Assembly: GCF_900187305.1 (NCBI RefSeq)
Contig: NZ_LT906434.1
Coordinates: 1,116,001 to 1,180,000, forward strand
Source of the DNA: Neisseria zoodegmatis
GTDB taxonomy: Bacteria > Pseudomonadota > Gammaproteobacteria > Burkholderiales > Neisseriaceae
Length of the DNA stretch: 64,000 nt
Direction: 5' to 3'
Below are positions 25,615 through 34,791 of the stretch, in pieces. How positions within the stretch are numbered: position 1 is the stretch's first letter; each line of letters opens with the position of its first letter. The position numbers were made by a program, and so were the translations under genes. A model generated the notes under the pieces. That model searched no databases, was not told the origin of the DNA, and worked only from the letters and a program-made list of their open reading frames with translations.

Positions 25615-25818
25615 ATGAAAAAGTTTGCTTTACTCGTATCTATGGCAGCGATGTCTGCCGCTGTGATGGCTGCTCCTGCTGAAAAAACAGCTAAAAAGCC
25701 GGAAGAGGCTAAAGTGTCTTCTTCTAAAGCAGCCAATAAAGCCGCTAAAACCAAAAGCACTACTGCTACCCCGATGGACGCTTCCGGCGTGAACGCTGCG
25801 AGCGGTGTCGTTAAGTAA
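25615..25818 (+). CDS. Small secreted Lys/Ala-rich protein
   Basis: The ATG at 25615 has AAAGGA 8 bp upstream. The 67-residue product has a clear signal peptide (MKKFALLVSMAAMSAAVMAA, cleavage after AMA-like residues) and a mature part of about 45 residues rich in Lys, Ala, Ser and Thr without Cys. It should be periplasmic and probably disordered. A terminator follows at 25907. Function unknown. Confidence 0.75.
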   Translation: MKKFALLVSMAAMSAAVMAAPAEKTAKKPEEAKVSSSKAANKAAKTKSTTATPMDASGVNAASGVVK

Positions 25819-25906
25819 CTGCTAGGCCGAAGGGGGCTTCGGAATAACGGTTCGAACGATGTTTGAGGTGCCGTTTGTCCTCAGCCTCTTTGCCTAATCT
25901 ATCCGA

Positions 25907-25931
25907 CCTGCCGGAATCCGGCAGGTTTTTT
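25907..25931 (+). terminator. Rho-independent terminator
   Basis: CCTGCCGG-AAT-CCGGCAGG followed by TTTTTT. It lies 88 bp beyond the small secreted protein gene. Confidence 0.8.
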
Positions 25932-26065
25932 GTTTCTTATGGGTTGGTGCAGCTTTTCCTAAAGACGGTGTGATGCGGGCATGGCGGTGTTATATAATGT
26001 GACGGCCAAGCCGCCTTTTGGGTGGGCTTGGTTTATTGTATTGTTTCTCTGCCCGAAAGATGGTT

Positions 26066-27295
26066 ATGCGCCCGACTTCTTCTATGCTCAGTGAAAAGCA
26101 GATGGCTTTTCTGCTGGCTTTGCTGGTGGCTTTGATGCCGCTGTCTGTGGATACTTATCTGCCTGCGATTCCCGATATGGCGAAAAGTTTGGGGGCGGAT
26201 ATCCACCGTATCGAGCAGAGTTTGAGTGCGTTTCTGTTTGGCGTGGCGGCCGGGCAGATTGTGGGCGGGTCGTTGTCGGATATTAAAGGACGGCGCATCA
26301 TTGCGCTGGTGGGCTTGGTGATATACACCGCCAGCGTGGCGGGTTTGGCGGCCGCTCAAACGGTTGAACAGTTGCTGCTGCTGAGGCTGGTGCAGGCATT
26401 CGGTGCGGGCATGGCCGTTGTGGTGGTGGGCGCGACGGTGCGCGATCATTATCAAGGGCGTAAAGCGGCGCAAATGTTCGCTTTAATCGGGATTATTATG
26501 ATGGCCGCGCCCTTGCTGGCGCCGATGCTGGGCGCGGTGTTGAAAAGCTTGGGCGGTTGGCGGGCGATTTTCGTTTTCTTGGGTGTTTATGCCGTGGCCG
26601 TTTGGGGTTTGATTTATGTGTGTTTGGCCAAGCCGAAGCAGACGGGCAAGATAGACAGCAGCATTTTTTCGGTGGTGGCCGGCCGCTATAAACAGGTTTT
26701 GAGCACGAAACCCGCTTTGGGTTATCTCTTTTTTCAGGCGTTCAGCTTTTCTTCGATGTTTGTGTTTCTGACCGAATCGTCGTTTGTGTATATGGAGCTG
26801 TATCATGTTTCGGCACATGCGTATGCGTGGGTGTTCGGCATGAATATTCTGACTATGGCGGTGTTTAACCGCATCACGGCGATGCGTTTGAAAAACGGCA
26901 CTCATGCGCAGGATATTTTGAAGTGGGGCATTGCGGTTCAGCTGGCGGCGAATGCGCTGATGTTTGTGTCGGTATTGTGGTTGAAGCTGCCGCCGATGTG
27001 GTGGCTGGTCGGGTGTGTGGTGGTGTCGGTCGGCACGCAGGGTTTGGTTACGGCCAACACGCAGGCCTGTTTTATGGAATATTTTAAGAAAGAGGGCGGC
27101 AGTGCCAATGCGGTGCTGGGGGTGTGCCAGTCGGTAATCGGCGCGTCGATGGGTATGCTGGCCACTTGGCTGCACAACGGTACGGCGCTGGTAATGAGCG
27201 GCATGATGCTGGTGTGTACGATGGTCGGCATTATTTTGCTGTGGTGGTGTTCGCGCGATGCTTGGCTGGAAAACCGCGGCAGAGAAATGGATTAA
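26066..27295 (+). CDS. Bcr/CflA family multidrug efflux MFS transporter
   Basis: From the ATG at 26066 the protein has 409 residues and about twelve membrane helices. It shows the drug-export motif pattern of the Bcr/CflA group: SVDTYLPAIPDMAKSLG in helix 1, GGSLSDIKGRRIIALVGLV after helix 2, and QAFGAGMAVVVVGATVRDHY in helix 4. It probably exports drugs or small metabolites by proton antiport. An upstream start at 26018 is possible but would add a non-homologous leader. Confidence 0.88.
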   Translation: MRPTSSMLSEKQMAFLLALLVALMPLSVDTYLPAIPDMAKSLGADIHRIEQSLSAFLFGVAAGQIVGGSLSDIKGRRIIALVGLVIYTASVAGLAAAQTVEQLLLLRLVQAFGAGMAVVVVGATVRDHYQGRKAAQMFALIGIIMMAAPLLAPMLGAVLKSLGGWRAIFVFLGVYAVAVWGLIYVCLAKPKQTGKIDSSIFSVVAGRYKQVLSTKPALGYLFFQAFSFSSMFVFLTESSFVYMELYHVSAHAYAWVFGMNILTMAVFNRITAMRLKNGTHAQDILKWGIAVQLAANALMFVSVLWLKLPPMWWLVGCVVVSVGTQGLVTANTQACFMEYFKKEGGSANAVLGVCQSVIGASMGMLATWLHNGTALVMSGMMLVCTMVGIILLWWCSRDAWLENRGREMD

Positions 27296-27314
27296 GTAGA
27301 TGAAGATGAGCTTT

Positions 27315-27357
27315 GAGGCCGTCTGAAAACATAACGGGAGTGTTTTCAGACGGCCTC
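27315..27357 (+). terminator. DUS-pair terminator after the Bcr/CflA gene
   Basis: GAGGCCGTCTGAAAACA and its near complement around a short loop. Confidence 0.75.
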
Positions 27358-27417
27358 TTAGTATGCGATTAATGTTAAAATCGGCTTCCTATCCTTTTAC
27401 CGATACGGACAATAATA

Positions 27418-28500
27418 ATGACGACCGACGATAAACTGTTGCCGCACCGCAATGCAATTGACGAAATAGATGCCACCATTCTGCGCCTGTTGAACGAGCG
27501 TGCCGGACACGCCCGCGCCATCGGCGAACTGAAAGGCACGGGCGTGGTGTACCGCCCGGAGAGAGAAGCGGCCGTGTTGCGCCGCATTCAGGATTTAAAC
27601 CAAGGCCCGCTGCCCGATGAGGCGGTAACGCGCCTGTTTCGCGAGGTGATGAGCGAATGCTTGGCGGTGGAGCGGCCGTTAACCATCACTTATCTCGGCC
27701 CCGCGGGCACATTCACCCAGCAGGCAGCCATCAAGCACTTCGGCCATGCCGCGCACACGCAATCGTGCACGACGATTGACGAATGCTTCCGCTTGGTGGA
27801 GGCGCGTCAGGCCGATTATGCAGTTACGCCGGTGGAAAACTCTACCGAAGGCAGCGTAGGGCGGGCGTTGGATCTGCTTTCCGTCACGCCGCTGAAAGCT
27901 TGCGGGGAAGTGGTTTTGCGGATTCACCACCATTTGCTGCGCAAAAACGGCGATGGTTTGAACGGCATTACCCGAGTTTATGCCCATGCTCAGGCATTGG
28001 CGCAATGTCATGAATGGTTGAGCCGCCATCTTCCTGATGCGGTAAGGATTTCCGTGTCCAGTAATGCGGAGGCCGCCCGTTTGGCCGCTGAGGCGGAAGA
28101 GGCGGGCGTGGCGGCAATTGCAGGGCAAACCGCTGCTGAAATCTATCAGCTGAACAAGATTGCCGACAGCATCGAAGACGAGCCGAACAATACCACCCGC
28201 TTTTTAGTATTGGGGCATCAAAATACTTCGCCTACCGGTCGCGACAAAACCTCTTTGGTGGTTTCTACGCCCAACAAAGCCGGTGCGGTTAATGCGCTGC
28301 TCAAGCCTTTTACCGAGCTGGGCATTTCCATGACCAAATTCGAGAGCCGCCCCAGCCGTTCGGGATTGTGGGATTATCTGTTTTTTATCGACATCGAAGG
28401 TCATAAAGACGACCCCAACGTTCAGACGGCCTTAACGCAGTTGGCGGAGCGGGCTTCGTTTGTGAAAGTGATCGGCTCTTATCCGCTGGCGGTGATGTAA
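27418..28500 (+). CDS. pheA: Bifunctional chorismate mutase/prephenate dehydratase (P-protein)
   Basis: The 360-residue protein has three parts. An AroQ chorismate mutase spans about residues 5-90 (RNAIDEIDATILRLLNERAGHARAIGELKG). The prephenate dehydratase domain spans about 95-270 (YLGPAGTFTQQAAIKHFG, VTPVENSTEGSVGRALDLL, NNTTRFLVLG). A C-terminal ACT domain (SLVVSTPNKAGAVNALLKPF, KFESRPSRSGLWDYLFFID) binds phenylalanine. It catalyses the steps from chorismate to phenylpyruvate. The ACT motif ESRP indicates feedback inhibition by Phe. Prephenate is also the substrate of TyrA, encoded at 62243. Confidence 0.96.
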   Translation: MTTDDKLLPHRNAIDEIDATILRLLNERAGHARAIGELKGTGVVYRPEREAAVLRRIQDLNQGPLPDEAVTRLFREVMSECLAVERPLTITYLGPAGTFTQQAAIKHFGHAAHTQSCTTIDECFRLVEARQADYAVTPVENSTEGSVGRALDLLSVTPLKACGEVVLRIHHHLLRKNGDGLNGITRVYAHAQALAQCHEWLSRHLPDAVRISVSSNAEAARLAAEAEEAGVAAIAGQTAAEIYQLNKIADSIEDEPNNTTRFLVLGHQNTSPTGRDKTSLVVSTPNKAGAVNALLKPFTELGISMTKFESRPSRSGLWDYLFFIDIEGHKDDPNVQTALTQLAERASFVKVIGSYPLAVM

Positions 28501-28525
28501 CCATCCGTAAGCGGTTTATCCGAAT

Positions 28526-28583
28526 AAAAAGAAACCTAATCATCAAGGCGGGAAATGCCGATACGATGATTAGGTTTCTTTTT
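28526..28583. terminator. Strong bidirectional terminator
   Basis: AAAAAGAAACCTAATCATC (28526-28544) and its perfect 19-bp complement (28565-28583) flank a 20-base loop. It lies between the convergent pheA and ubiB. Confidence 0.85.
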
Positions 28584-28605
28584 GCTTTTTAGCGCGGGCT
28601 TTGAA

Positions 28606-30120
28606 TTATTTGAATAATAAAATCAACACCAAAGCGATAGCCATGACCGCCAGCCACAGGGTTTGCCGTTGCTGGATTTTCACCAGATGGATGTAGGCAT
28701 CACGCATTTCCTGCTGGCGGTTTTCGTCCACCAGCATATTCAGTTTGCGCGGCAGGGCGGGCAGGATTTGCGCCCAATCCGGAGCTTCGTTTTTCAGGTT
28801 GTTGAAAAAAGCTTTCGGCCCGACTTGCTCGCTCATCCATTGGGTGAGAAACGGTTTGGCGGTGGCCCACAAATCCAAATCGGGGTCGAGTTGGCGGCCT
28901 AAGCCTTCGATGTTTAACAGGGTTTTTTGCAGCAGCACAAGCTGGGGCTGGATTTCCACGTTGAAGCGGCGGCTGGTTTCAAACAGGCGCATCAACACCA
29001 AGCCGAAAGAAATTTGCGACAGCGGTTTGTTGAAAATCGGTTCGCACACCGCGCGCACAGCGGATTCCAGTTCTTCGGCGCGGGTATCGGCGGGCACCCA
29101 GCCCGATTCGATGTGGGCGGTGGCGACACGGTGGTAATCGCGGTTGAAGAAGGCCAGAAAGTTGATGGCGAGATAGCGTTTGTCGTAGTCGGTAAGGCAG
29201 CCGACGATGCCGAAATCCAGTGCGATGTAGCGGCCGTCGTCGGCAACGAGAATATTGCCCGGGTGCATGTCGGCATGGAAAAAGCCGTTGCGGAACACTT
29301 GGGTGAAGAAAATTTCCACGCCGTAGCGGGCAAGCTGTTTCAAGTCGATGCCTTTGGCTTTGAGCGCGGCAATGTCGGCAACGGGCGTGCCGTCCATCCA
29401 TTCGATGGTGAGCACGTCGCGGCTGCAATAGTCGTAAAACACTTTCGGCACAATCAGCATATCGCTGTTTTGGAAGTTGCGACCCAGTTGGCTGGCGTTG
29501 GCCGCTTCGCGCATGAGGTCGAGTTCGTCGTGCAGGTATTTGTCGAACTCCGCCACCACTTCGCGCGGTTTCAGGCGTTTGCCGTCGGCGAAAAGACGCT
29601 CTACCCAGCCTGCGCCGAAACGCAGCAAAGCCAAGTCCTGCTCGATTACCGGCAAGAGATTGGGGCGCAATACTTTCACCGCCACCTGTTCGCCGCTGTG
29701 CAAACGCGCTTTGTGTACTTGCGCGATCGACGCGCTGGCAACGGGGCGGGTTTCAAATTCGGCGTAAAGTGCGGAGATGGGCTGCCCGAGGGAGGTTTCG
29801 ATTTGGCGGCGCGAAAGGTCGGCGTCGAAAGGCGGCACGCGGTCTTGCAGCTTGGCCAGCTCTTGCGCGTAGGCGGGCGGAATCAAATCGGGGCGGGTGG
29901 AAAGCACTTGCCCGAATTTCACGAAAATCGGCCCCAAGTGTTCCAAGGCCAAGCGTAAACGCACGGGAAGCGGTTCGTCGGCGGCTTCGGCGGATTGCGG
30001 AATTTTTTGAAGCGCGGCACGCAGCCAGTTTTGGCGGATATGGCCGGAAACAAGCTCGGCGAGGCCGAAGCGGTAAACGGTTTGGACGATGGTTTTGGTG
30101 CGTTTAAGCCATTTCATCAT
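28606..30120 (-). CDS. ubiB: Ubiquinone biosynthesis protein UbiB (ABC1/ADCK-like atypical kinase)
   Basis: This 504-residue protein has [30 protein letters not shown] (the KxGQ region, about residues 70-100) and the Ala-rich loop region [12 protein letters not shown] (near 127). [11 protein letters not shown] (near 287) and LDFGIVG (near 305) complete the atypical kinase/ATPase core. Two hydrophobic segments at the C-terminus anchor it in the membrane. It supports ubiquinone synthesis. It is convergent with pheA and monocistronic. Assignment firm. Confidence 0.95.
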   Translation of the reverse strand: MMKWLKRTKTIVQTVYRFGLAELVSGHIRQNWLRAALQKIPQSAEAADEPLPVRLRLALEHLGPIFVKFGQVLSTRPDLIPPAYAQELAKLQDRVPPFDADLSRRQIETSLGQPISALYAEFETRPVASASIAQVHKARLHSGEQVAVKVLRPNLLPVIEQDLALLRFGAGWVERLFADGKRLKPREVVAEFDKYLHDELDLMREAANASQLGRNFQNSDMLIVPKVFYDYCSRDVLTIEWMDGTPVADIAALKAKGIDLKQLARYGVEIFFTQVFRNGFFHADMHPGNILVADDGRYIALDFGIVGCLTDYDKRYLAINFLAFFNRDYHRVATAHIESGWVPADTRAEELESAVRAVCEPIFNKPLSQISFGLVLMRLFETSRRFNVEIQPQLVLLQKTLLNIEGLGRQLDPDLDLWATAKPFLTQWMSEQVGPKAFFNNLKNEAPDWAQILPALPRKLNMLVDENRQQEMRDAYIHLVKIQQRQTLWLAVMAIALVLILLFK

Positions 30121-30536
30121 GGTTTTTCAGACGGCATGGGAAAAAAGGGGATTATAAAGCATGAAGGCTCGGGTTTACATGCTCGTGCATAAGAATAAAT
30201 TCAGGCAAAGGTCTCGGTGCGTTTGGGTAGGCGGGAGAGGCCGTTTGAAAACCAAACAGCGTTTCAGACGGCCTCTGTGCATTGAAAAACCGTCGGCAAT
30301 TACGGTATATTCCCTATCGGCGGCCGCATTCGGGCGCGGGGTGGAAGGGTGCAAGTTTTGACGGCTTGAGCCGTTTTCACACCGTTCCCCGCCCGCAGCC
30401 GTTGCGTCTTGAGCGGCATGCCTGTTGACGACGGGCATGCACACGTTTCAGCTTATCGGACAGTGTTTAGGCCGTCTGAAAAAGTGGTTTCAGACAGCCT
30501 GCATGTTATACAGACAATTTCTTCAGGATGATTCAC
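30121..30536. other. Intergenic stretch between divergent genes
   Basis: About 415 bp with two imperfect DUS hairpins (30238-30274, one arm AGGCCGTTTGAA; and 30467-30500, one arm TTCAGACAGCCT). The small palindrome ACGGCTTGAGCCGT (30361-30374) is followed by TTTT. Promoters of ubiB and the secreted protein must lie here, but no clear -35/-10 pair stands out. Confidence 0.5.
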
Positions 30537-31238
30537 ATGCGTAAAATTATTCTTGCTTTACTGGTATCGGGTTTGCCGTTTGCTGCATCGGCCGCCGATA
30601 ATATCGACAAACAACTGCTCGCGATGGCAGGAAACTACGAAATCGGCAAGCCCGAGCAACGCATCAAGAAAATCACATACAGCATTGCCGAGCAAAACAA
30701 TCAAGACAACCAAATTCAAATCAATCAACAGGTTGAGAAATTCTCCAACGTGAGCATATTTTCCTCGTCCAACAGCCACGTTAAAAACAAAACCACATCT
30801 GTGAAAGGCCGCCCGAACGCGAAAAGCCTGATTCTGCTCAACCATTGGGAGCTGCGTTGGAAGATGGACGAAGGTGCGTTTACCACCCAAAACCTGCACA
30901 TTTCTCCGCCGCCGGTGCAATGGAGCAAGCAGGGCGGCGACTTCCAAAGCTCTGCCGTGCTGGTTGATAAAAACGGCCAGATTTTCTTAAAAGAACAATG
31001 CCGCTTGGGTGCACAGCAAGATGCGCAACAGCTTCACAGCCAGCTCAAAGGTGCCGTGCAGCAGGCGCAATGCAAGATGACTTTGAACAACGAAGCGGGC
31101 ACGCTCAATATGTCGCAGGATTTTGAAGGCTATTATCTGCCCGGCGCTCAAATATTTATCCCGCGCACGCTGGTGGTGACGAACAACAGAACCGGCAGAA
31201 TCGATAAAGTCGTTTATCAGATTGATAAGATCAACTAA
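30537..31238 (+). CDS. Secreted protein of unknown function
   Basis: The ATG at 30537 has AGGA 8 bp upstream and gives 233 residues. A signal peptide (MRKIILALLVSGLPFAASAA) predicts periplasmic export. The mature part is polar, Gln/Asn-rich and likely beta-rich, with two Cys (EQCRLG and AQCKM, about 25 residues apart) that could form a disulfide. I do not recognise a domain. It is not in an obvious operon; a DUS hairpin (31277-31304) follows. Confidence 0.75.
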   Translation: MRKIILALLVSGLPFAASAADNIDKQLLAMAGNYEIGKPEQRIKKITYSIAEQNNQDNQIQINQQVEKFSNVSIFSSSNSHVKNKTTSVKGRPNAKSLILLNHWELRWKMDEGAFTTQNLHISPPPVQWSKQGGDFQSSAVLVDKNGQIFLKEQCRLGAQQDAQQLHSQLKGAVQQAQCKMTLNNEAGTLNMSQDFEGYYLPGAQIFIPRTLVVTNNRTGRIDKVVYQIDKIN

Positions 31239-31276
31239 GCGCTTGAAAACCGTCGCATAGGAAACCGGCGGCACAG

Positions 31277-31304
31277 ATGGCCGTCTGAATATTCAGACGG
31301 CCTC
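31277..31304 (+). terminator. DUS-pair hairpin
   Basis: GGCCGTCTGAATATTCAGACGGCC is an almost loopless inverted pair 40 bp beyond the secreted protein gene. Confidence 0.6.
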
Positions 31305-31318
31305 ATTTTTCAACAGCC

Positions 31319-31463
31319 TGAGACCTTTGCAAAACCCCCAGATGTGGATGCAGTTCAAGACGTAGCAGCGCAGCGAGTGCAGACATATCATACAGATAGG
31401 CAAACGAGCGAGCAGCGCACTACGCAGAAATGCGCCGCAGATGGGGGTTTTGCATAGGTCTCA
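31319..31463. mobile_element. IS5-like MITE (about 145 bp)
   Basis: Terminal inverted repeats of 22 bp (31319-31340 and 31442-31463) begin TGAGACCT(T/A)TGCAAAACCCCCA and differ at one base. GAGACCTTTGCAAAA is the kind of end found in IS5-family elements of Neisseria and Xanthomonas. There is no transposase gene in between. GCC flanks both sides and may be a 3-bp target duplication. This looks like a non-autonomous derivative. Confidence 0.7.
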
Positions 31464-31520
31464 GCCTGAAGAAGCTGTAAACACAACGCCTGCCGCTTTA
31501 TATTCACAGGAACCCACGCC

Positions 31521-32396
31521 ATGACCACTTCCCATCCCGATTCACGCGCGCGTTTGTTGAAGCTCGCCACTTACGCCTCCACGTCCACCGCGCTTTTGCT
31601 GGTGGGTTTGAAGGCGGCGGCGTGGCTGTTTAGCGGTTCGGTGAGCATTTTGGCGAGCTTGGCCGATTCTCTCACCGATTTGGCGGCTAGCGTGTTTAAT
31701 CTCTTTGCCGTGCGCTTGGCGTTGCGGCCTGCCGATGCCAACCATGCTTTCGGGCACGGCAAGGCGGAAGGTTTGTCGGCATTGGCGCAATCTGCGTTTA
31801 TCGGCGGTTCGGCGTTGTTTTTGCTGCTGAACGCGCTCAACCGGCTGATGGATCCCGAGCCTGTGCAGCATACGGGCTGGGGCATTGCCGTGATGGTGGT
31901 GTCGGTGGTGATGACGGCGGCTTTGGTGCTGTTTCAGCGTTATGTGTTGAAGCAGCAGGCTTCTCAAGCGGTGGCGGCGGATAAGCTGCATTATGTAACG
32001 GATTTACTGTCGAATTCGGTGGTGTTGGCGGCGCTGGTGATGGCTGCTTACGGCTGGCATCAAGCCGATGCTTGGCTGGCTTTGCTGCTGTCGTTGTGGA
32101 TTGGAAAAAGCGTGTTCGATATCGGCCGCGACGCGGTTCGCACGCTGATGGATCAATCGCTGCCGCCGCAAGAAGTTGACGCCATCCGCAGCGCAGTGTC
32201 GGCTTTGCCCGCCGTGCAAGGCGTACATGATCTGAAAACCCGCCGTTCGGGCGGCACGGTGTTTGTGCAGCTGCATATTGATTTGGACGCAGCCATGACG
32301 CTGGAGGCTTCGCATCAAGTGGCGAAAGCGGCGGCGGCCGAGGTGAGAAGTTTGTTTGCAGACGCCGATGTGCTGGTGCATACCGATCCCGTGTGA
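31521..32396 (+). CDS. Cation diffusion facilitator (CDF) family metal exporter
   Basis: The 291-residue protein has six membrane helices. It carries the metal-binding pairs of the FieF/ZitB family: SLADSLTDL in helix 2 and HYVTDLLSN in helix 5 (HxxxD). A cytoplasmic C-terminal domain (about residues 210-290) contains GVHDLKTRRSGGTVFVQLHIDLD. The HD/DD tetrahedral site suggests Zn, Fe or Mn export by proton antiport. AGGAA lies 8 bp before the ATG. The MITE sits about 60 bp upstream and could influence the promoter. Confidence 0.92.
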   Translation: MTTSHPDSRARLLKLATYASTSTALLLVGLKAAAWLFSGSVSILASLADSLTDLAASVFNLFAVRLALRPADANHAFGHGKAEGLSALAQSAFIGGSALFLLLNALNRLMDPEPVQHTGWGIAVMVVSVVMTAALVLFQRYVLKQQASQAVAADKLHYVTDLLSNSVVLAALVMAAYGWHQADAWLALLLSLWIGKSVFDIGRDAVRTLMDQSLPPQEVDAIRSAVSALPAVQGVHDLKTRRSGGTVFVQLHIDLDAAMTLEASHQVAKAAAAEVRSLFADADVLVHTDPV

Positions 32397-32559
32397 AGCA
32401 TGAGTGCGGCGGGTTCGCTTTTTAAGGGATAAGCGAGCCTTCCTGCGCGGATACAACAATTCAAGCAGCGTTACCGCCCGATTCTCCTATACCGTTCTGA
32501 CGGTATTCTGATTTTTCTTTATCATCTCTTTCTTGATTATTTTTAAAGAAACCATATTC

Positions 32560-34791
32560 ATGCCGATGTTTTGGCTGCCGCTTTGGGTAAGCGGCGTTGT
32601 TGTTTCGTTTGCTTTGCCCGCCGTGCCGTCTTGGACGATGTTGGCGGCGGTATGGCTGTGCCTGTTTGCGGCGGCGTGGCGGTTTCGGACGGCGGCGTGG
32701 TTGCTGATATGTTTTTCCGGCGCGTTATACGGCATTGGGCGTACGCAAGCTGCTTTGGAAAAACAATGGCCTGCGGTTCAGACGGCCTCTGTGCCGCTTA
32801 CAGTAAAAGTGGCGGATTTGCCGCAGCGCGACGATAAACGGGTGCGTTTTACGGCTGTTGCGCGCGATGATGCGAGGCGGGAATACCGTTTGCTGTTGTC
32901 CGACTACCGTTTGCGCGATTGGCCGGTCGGCAGCGAATGGCGGGTGCAGGCGCGGGTAAGGCCGCCGGTGGGCGAGGCGAATCTGCGCGGTTTTAACCGT
33001 GAAGCGTGGGCGTTGGCCAACGGCATCGGCGGCGTGGGCAGCATCGGCAAAGAGCGGCAGGCTGCGGCGCAAAACCTTGCCGGCGGTTTATCGGCTTTGC
33101 GCGACACGGTCAGCCTGCGTTGGCAGCAAACCGATACCCGCGGGCGGGATTTTTCAGACGACCTCGGTTTGATGCGGGCGTTGAGCATCGGCGAGCAATC
33201 GGCTTTGAGCGCGCAGGCTTGGCAGGCGTTCCGGCCTTTGGGTTTGAACCATCTGGTGAGTATTTCCGGCCTGCATGTGAGCATGGTGGCGGTGCTGGCG
33301 GGGTGGCTGACGAAGCAATTGTTGCGTGTGCTGCCGCGCGTACCGAAACGGCCGCGGGCGTGGATGCTGGCGGCGGGTTTGGCGGCGGCGTTGTTTTATG
33401 CGGGCTTGGCGGGCTTTTCGGTGCCGACGCAGCGCAGCGTGTTGATGCTGCTTGCTCTGGCATGGGCTTGGTGGCGTGGCAGCGGTGCGTCGGTGTGGAC
33501 GGGTTGGTGGCAGGCGCTGGCGGTGGTGCTGCTGTTCGACCCGTTGGCGGTATTGAGTGCGGGGTTTTGGCTGTCGTTCGGCTTGGTCGGCGCTTTGCTG
33601 TGGGTATCGGCAGGCCGTCTGAACGAACGCGGTTGGCTGTTGGCGGTGCGCGGGCAATGGGCGGTGTCGCTGTTGTCGGTGGTGGCGCTGGGCAGTATGT
33701 TCGCCTCGCTGCCTTTAATCAGCCCGTTGGTGAATGCGTTGGCGATTCCGTGGTTTTCGTGGGTATTGGTGCCGCTGGCTCTGCTGGCTTCGTTGTTACC
33801 GTTTGGCTGGCTGCAATGGCTGGCGGCCGCGGCGGGCGAATACACCATGCGCGTGTTGGTGTGGGTGGCGGAATATGCGCCCGAATATGCGGTTGCGGCC
33901 TCGCCGCCTTATCTGCTGCCGTTGGCGGTGCTGGCGGTATTGATGGTGCTGCTGCCGCGCGGCACGGGCTGGAAACCGCTGGCGTGGTTGGTGCTGGCGG
34001 GCTTTGTTCTGTACCGCCCGCCGCCGCTTGCGGAAGGCCGTCTGAAAGTAACGGTATGGGACGCGGGGCAGGGTTTGTCGGTGTTGATGCAGACGAAAGA
34101 GCATAATCTGTTGTTCGATACCGGCACGGAGCACATCGCCAACGCGCAGATTCTGCCCGGCCTGAATGCTGCGGGTGTGCGCGGTTTGGACATGCTGGTG
34201 CTGTCGCATCACGATACCGACCACGACGGCGGTTTCACCGAAATCCACCAAGCCAAACAGCCGCGCGAAATTTGGGCGGGGCAGCCGGAGTTTTATCAGG
34301 GCGCGCGGTTTTGCGGGGAGCGGCAATGGCAATGGAACGGCGTGGTGTTTGAGTTTCTGAAGCCGTCTGAAAACTTGAAAACGGCCGACGACAACGAGCG
34401 AAGCTGCGTTCTGCGCGTGCTGGCGGGCGGGCAGTCGCTGCTGGTAACGGGCGATTTGGGCAAACGCGGCGAGCTGGCGTTGGTGGAAAAATACGGCGAA
34501 GGCTTGTACAGCCAAGTGCTGGTGCTGGGGCATCACGGCAGCGACACTTCGTCGGCAGGCGGCTTTCTGAACGCCGTTTCGCCGCAATACGCCGTGGCTT
34601 CGAGCGGCTATGCCAATGCTTACAAACACCCCGCCGCTGCGGTGCAAAACCGCGTGAAAGCACACGGCATCACGCTGCTGCGTACCGATTTGTCGGGCGG
34701 CTTGGTGTTTGAATTAGGCGTGGGGGAAGAGGTGCAGGTAGGCCGTCTGAAAACGGATAAACCTTATTGGCAGAGGAAGCCGTTTGAATGA
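32560..34791 (+). CDS. comEC: DNA internalization channel protein ComEC/Rec2 (ComA of Neisseria)
   Basis: From the ATG at 32560 the protein has 743 residues; a TTG at 32533 is less likely. The N-terminal DUF4131 region is followed by the competence domain (LNHLVSISGLHVSMVAVLAGWLT, AGFSVPTQRSVLMLLA, many membrane helices, about residues 210-480). The C-terminal metallo-beta-lactamase-like domain has LSHHDTDHDGG and VLGHHGSDTSSAGGFL. It forms the inner-membrane channel for single-stranded DNA during transformation. At least four exact uptake sequences lie inside the gene (32777, 33612, 34035, 34740), plus a variant (33153). Confidence 0.95.
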   Translation: MPMFWLPLWVSGVVVSFALPAVPSWTMLAAVWLCLFAAAWRFRTAAWLLICFSGALYGIGRTQAALEKQWPAVQTASVPLTVKVADLPQRDDKRVRFTAVARDDARREYRLLLSDYRLRDWPVGSEWRVQARVRPPVGEANLRGFNREAWALANGIGGVGSIGKERQAAAQNLAGGLSALRDTVSLRWQQTDTRGRDFSDDLGLMRALSIGEQSALSAQAWQAFRPLGLNHLVSISGLHVSMVAVLAGWLTKQLLRVLPRVPKRPRAWMLAAGLAAALFYAGLAGFSVPTQRSVLMLLALAWAWWRGSGASVWTGWWQALAVVLLFDPLAVLSAGFWLSFGLVGALLWVSAGRLNERGWLLAVRGQWAVSLLSVVALGSMFASLPLISPLVNALAIPWFSWVLVPLALLASLLPFGWLQWLAAAAGEYTMRVLVWVAEYAPEYAVAASPPYLLPLAVLAVLMVLLPRGTGWKPLAWLVLAGFVLYRPPPLAEGRLKVTVWDAGQGLSVLMQTKEHNLLFDTGTEHIANAQILPGLNAAGVRGLDMLVLSHHDTDHDGGFTEIHQAKQPREIWAGQPEFYQGARFCGERQWQWNGVVFEFLKPSENLKTADDNERSCVLRVLAGGQSLLVTGDLGKRGELALVEKYGEGLYSQVLVLGHHGSDTSSAGGFLNAVSPQYAVASSGYANAYKHPAAAVQNRVKAHGITLLRTDLSGGLVFELGVGEEVQVGRLKTDKPYWQRKPFE

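Noticed and set aside
28927..29958. 343-codon antisense ORF opposite ubiB
   Set aside because: Antisense shadow of ubiB with no domain; the ubiB motifs on the other strand are unambiguous.
30175..30444. 89-codon ORF between ubiB and the secreted protein gene
   Set aside because: It is composed of DUS arms and Cys/Arg-rich low-complexity translation with no ribosome site or motif.
33006..34106. Long alternative-frame ORF (366 codons) within comEC
   Set aside because: It lies in another frame of a well-supported gene, is extremely rich in Gly/Ala/Arg from GC bias and shows no domain.
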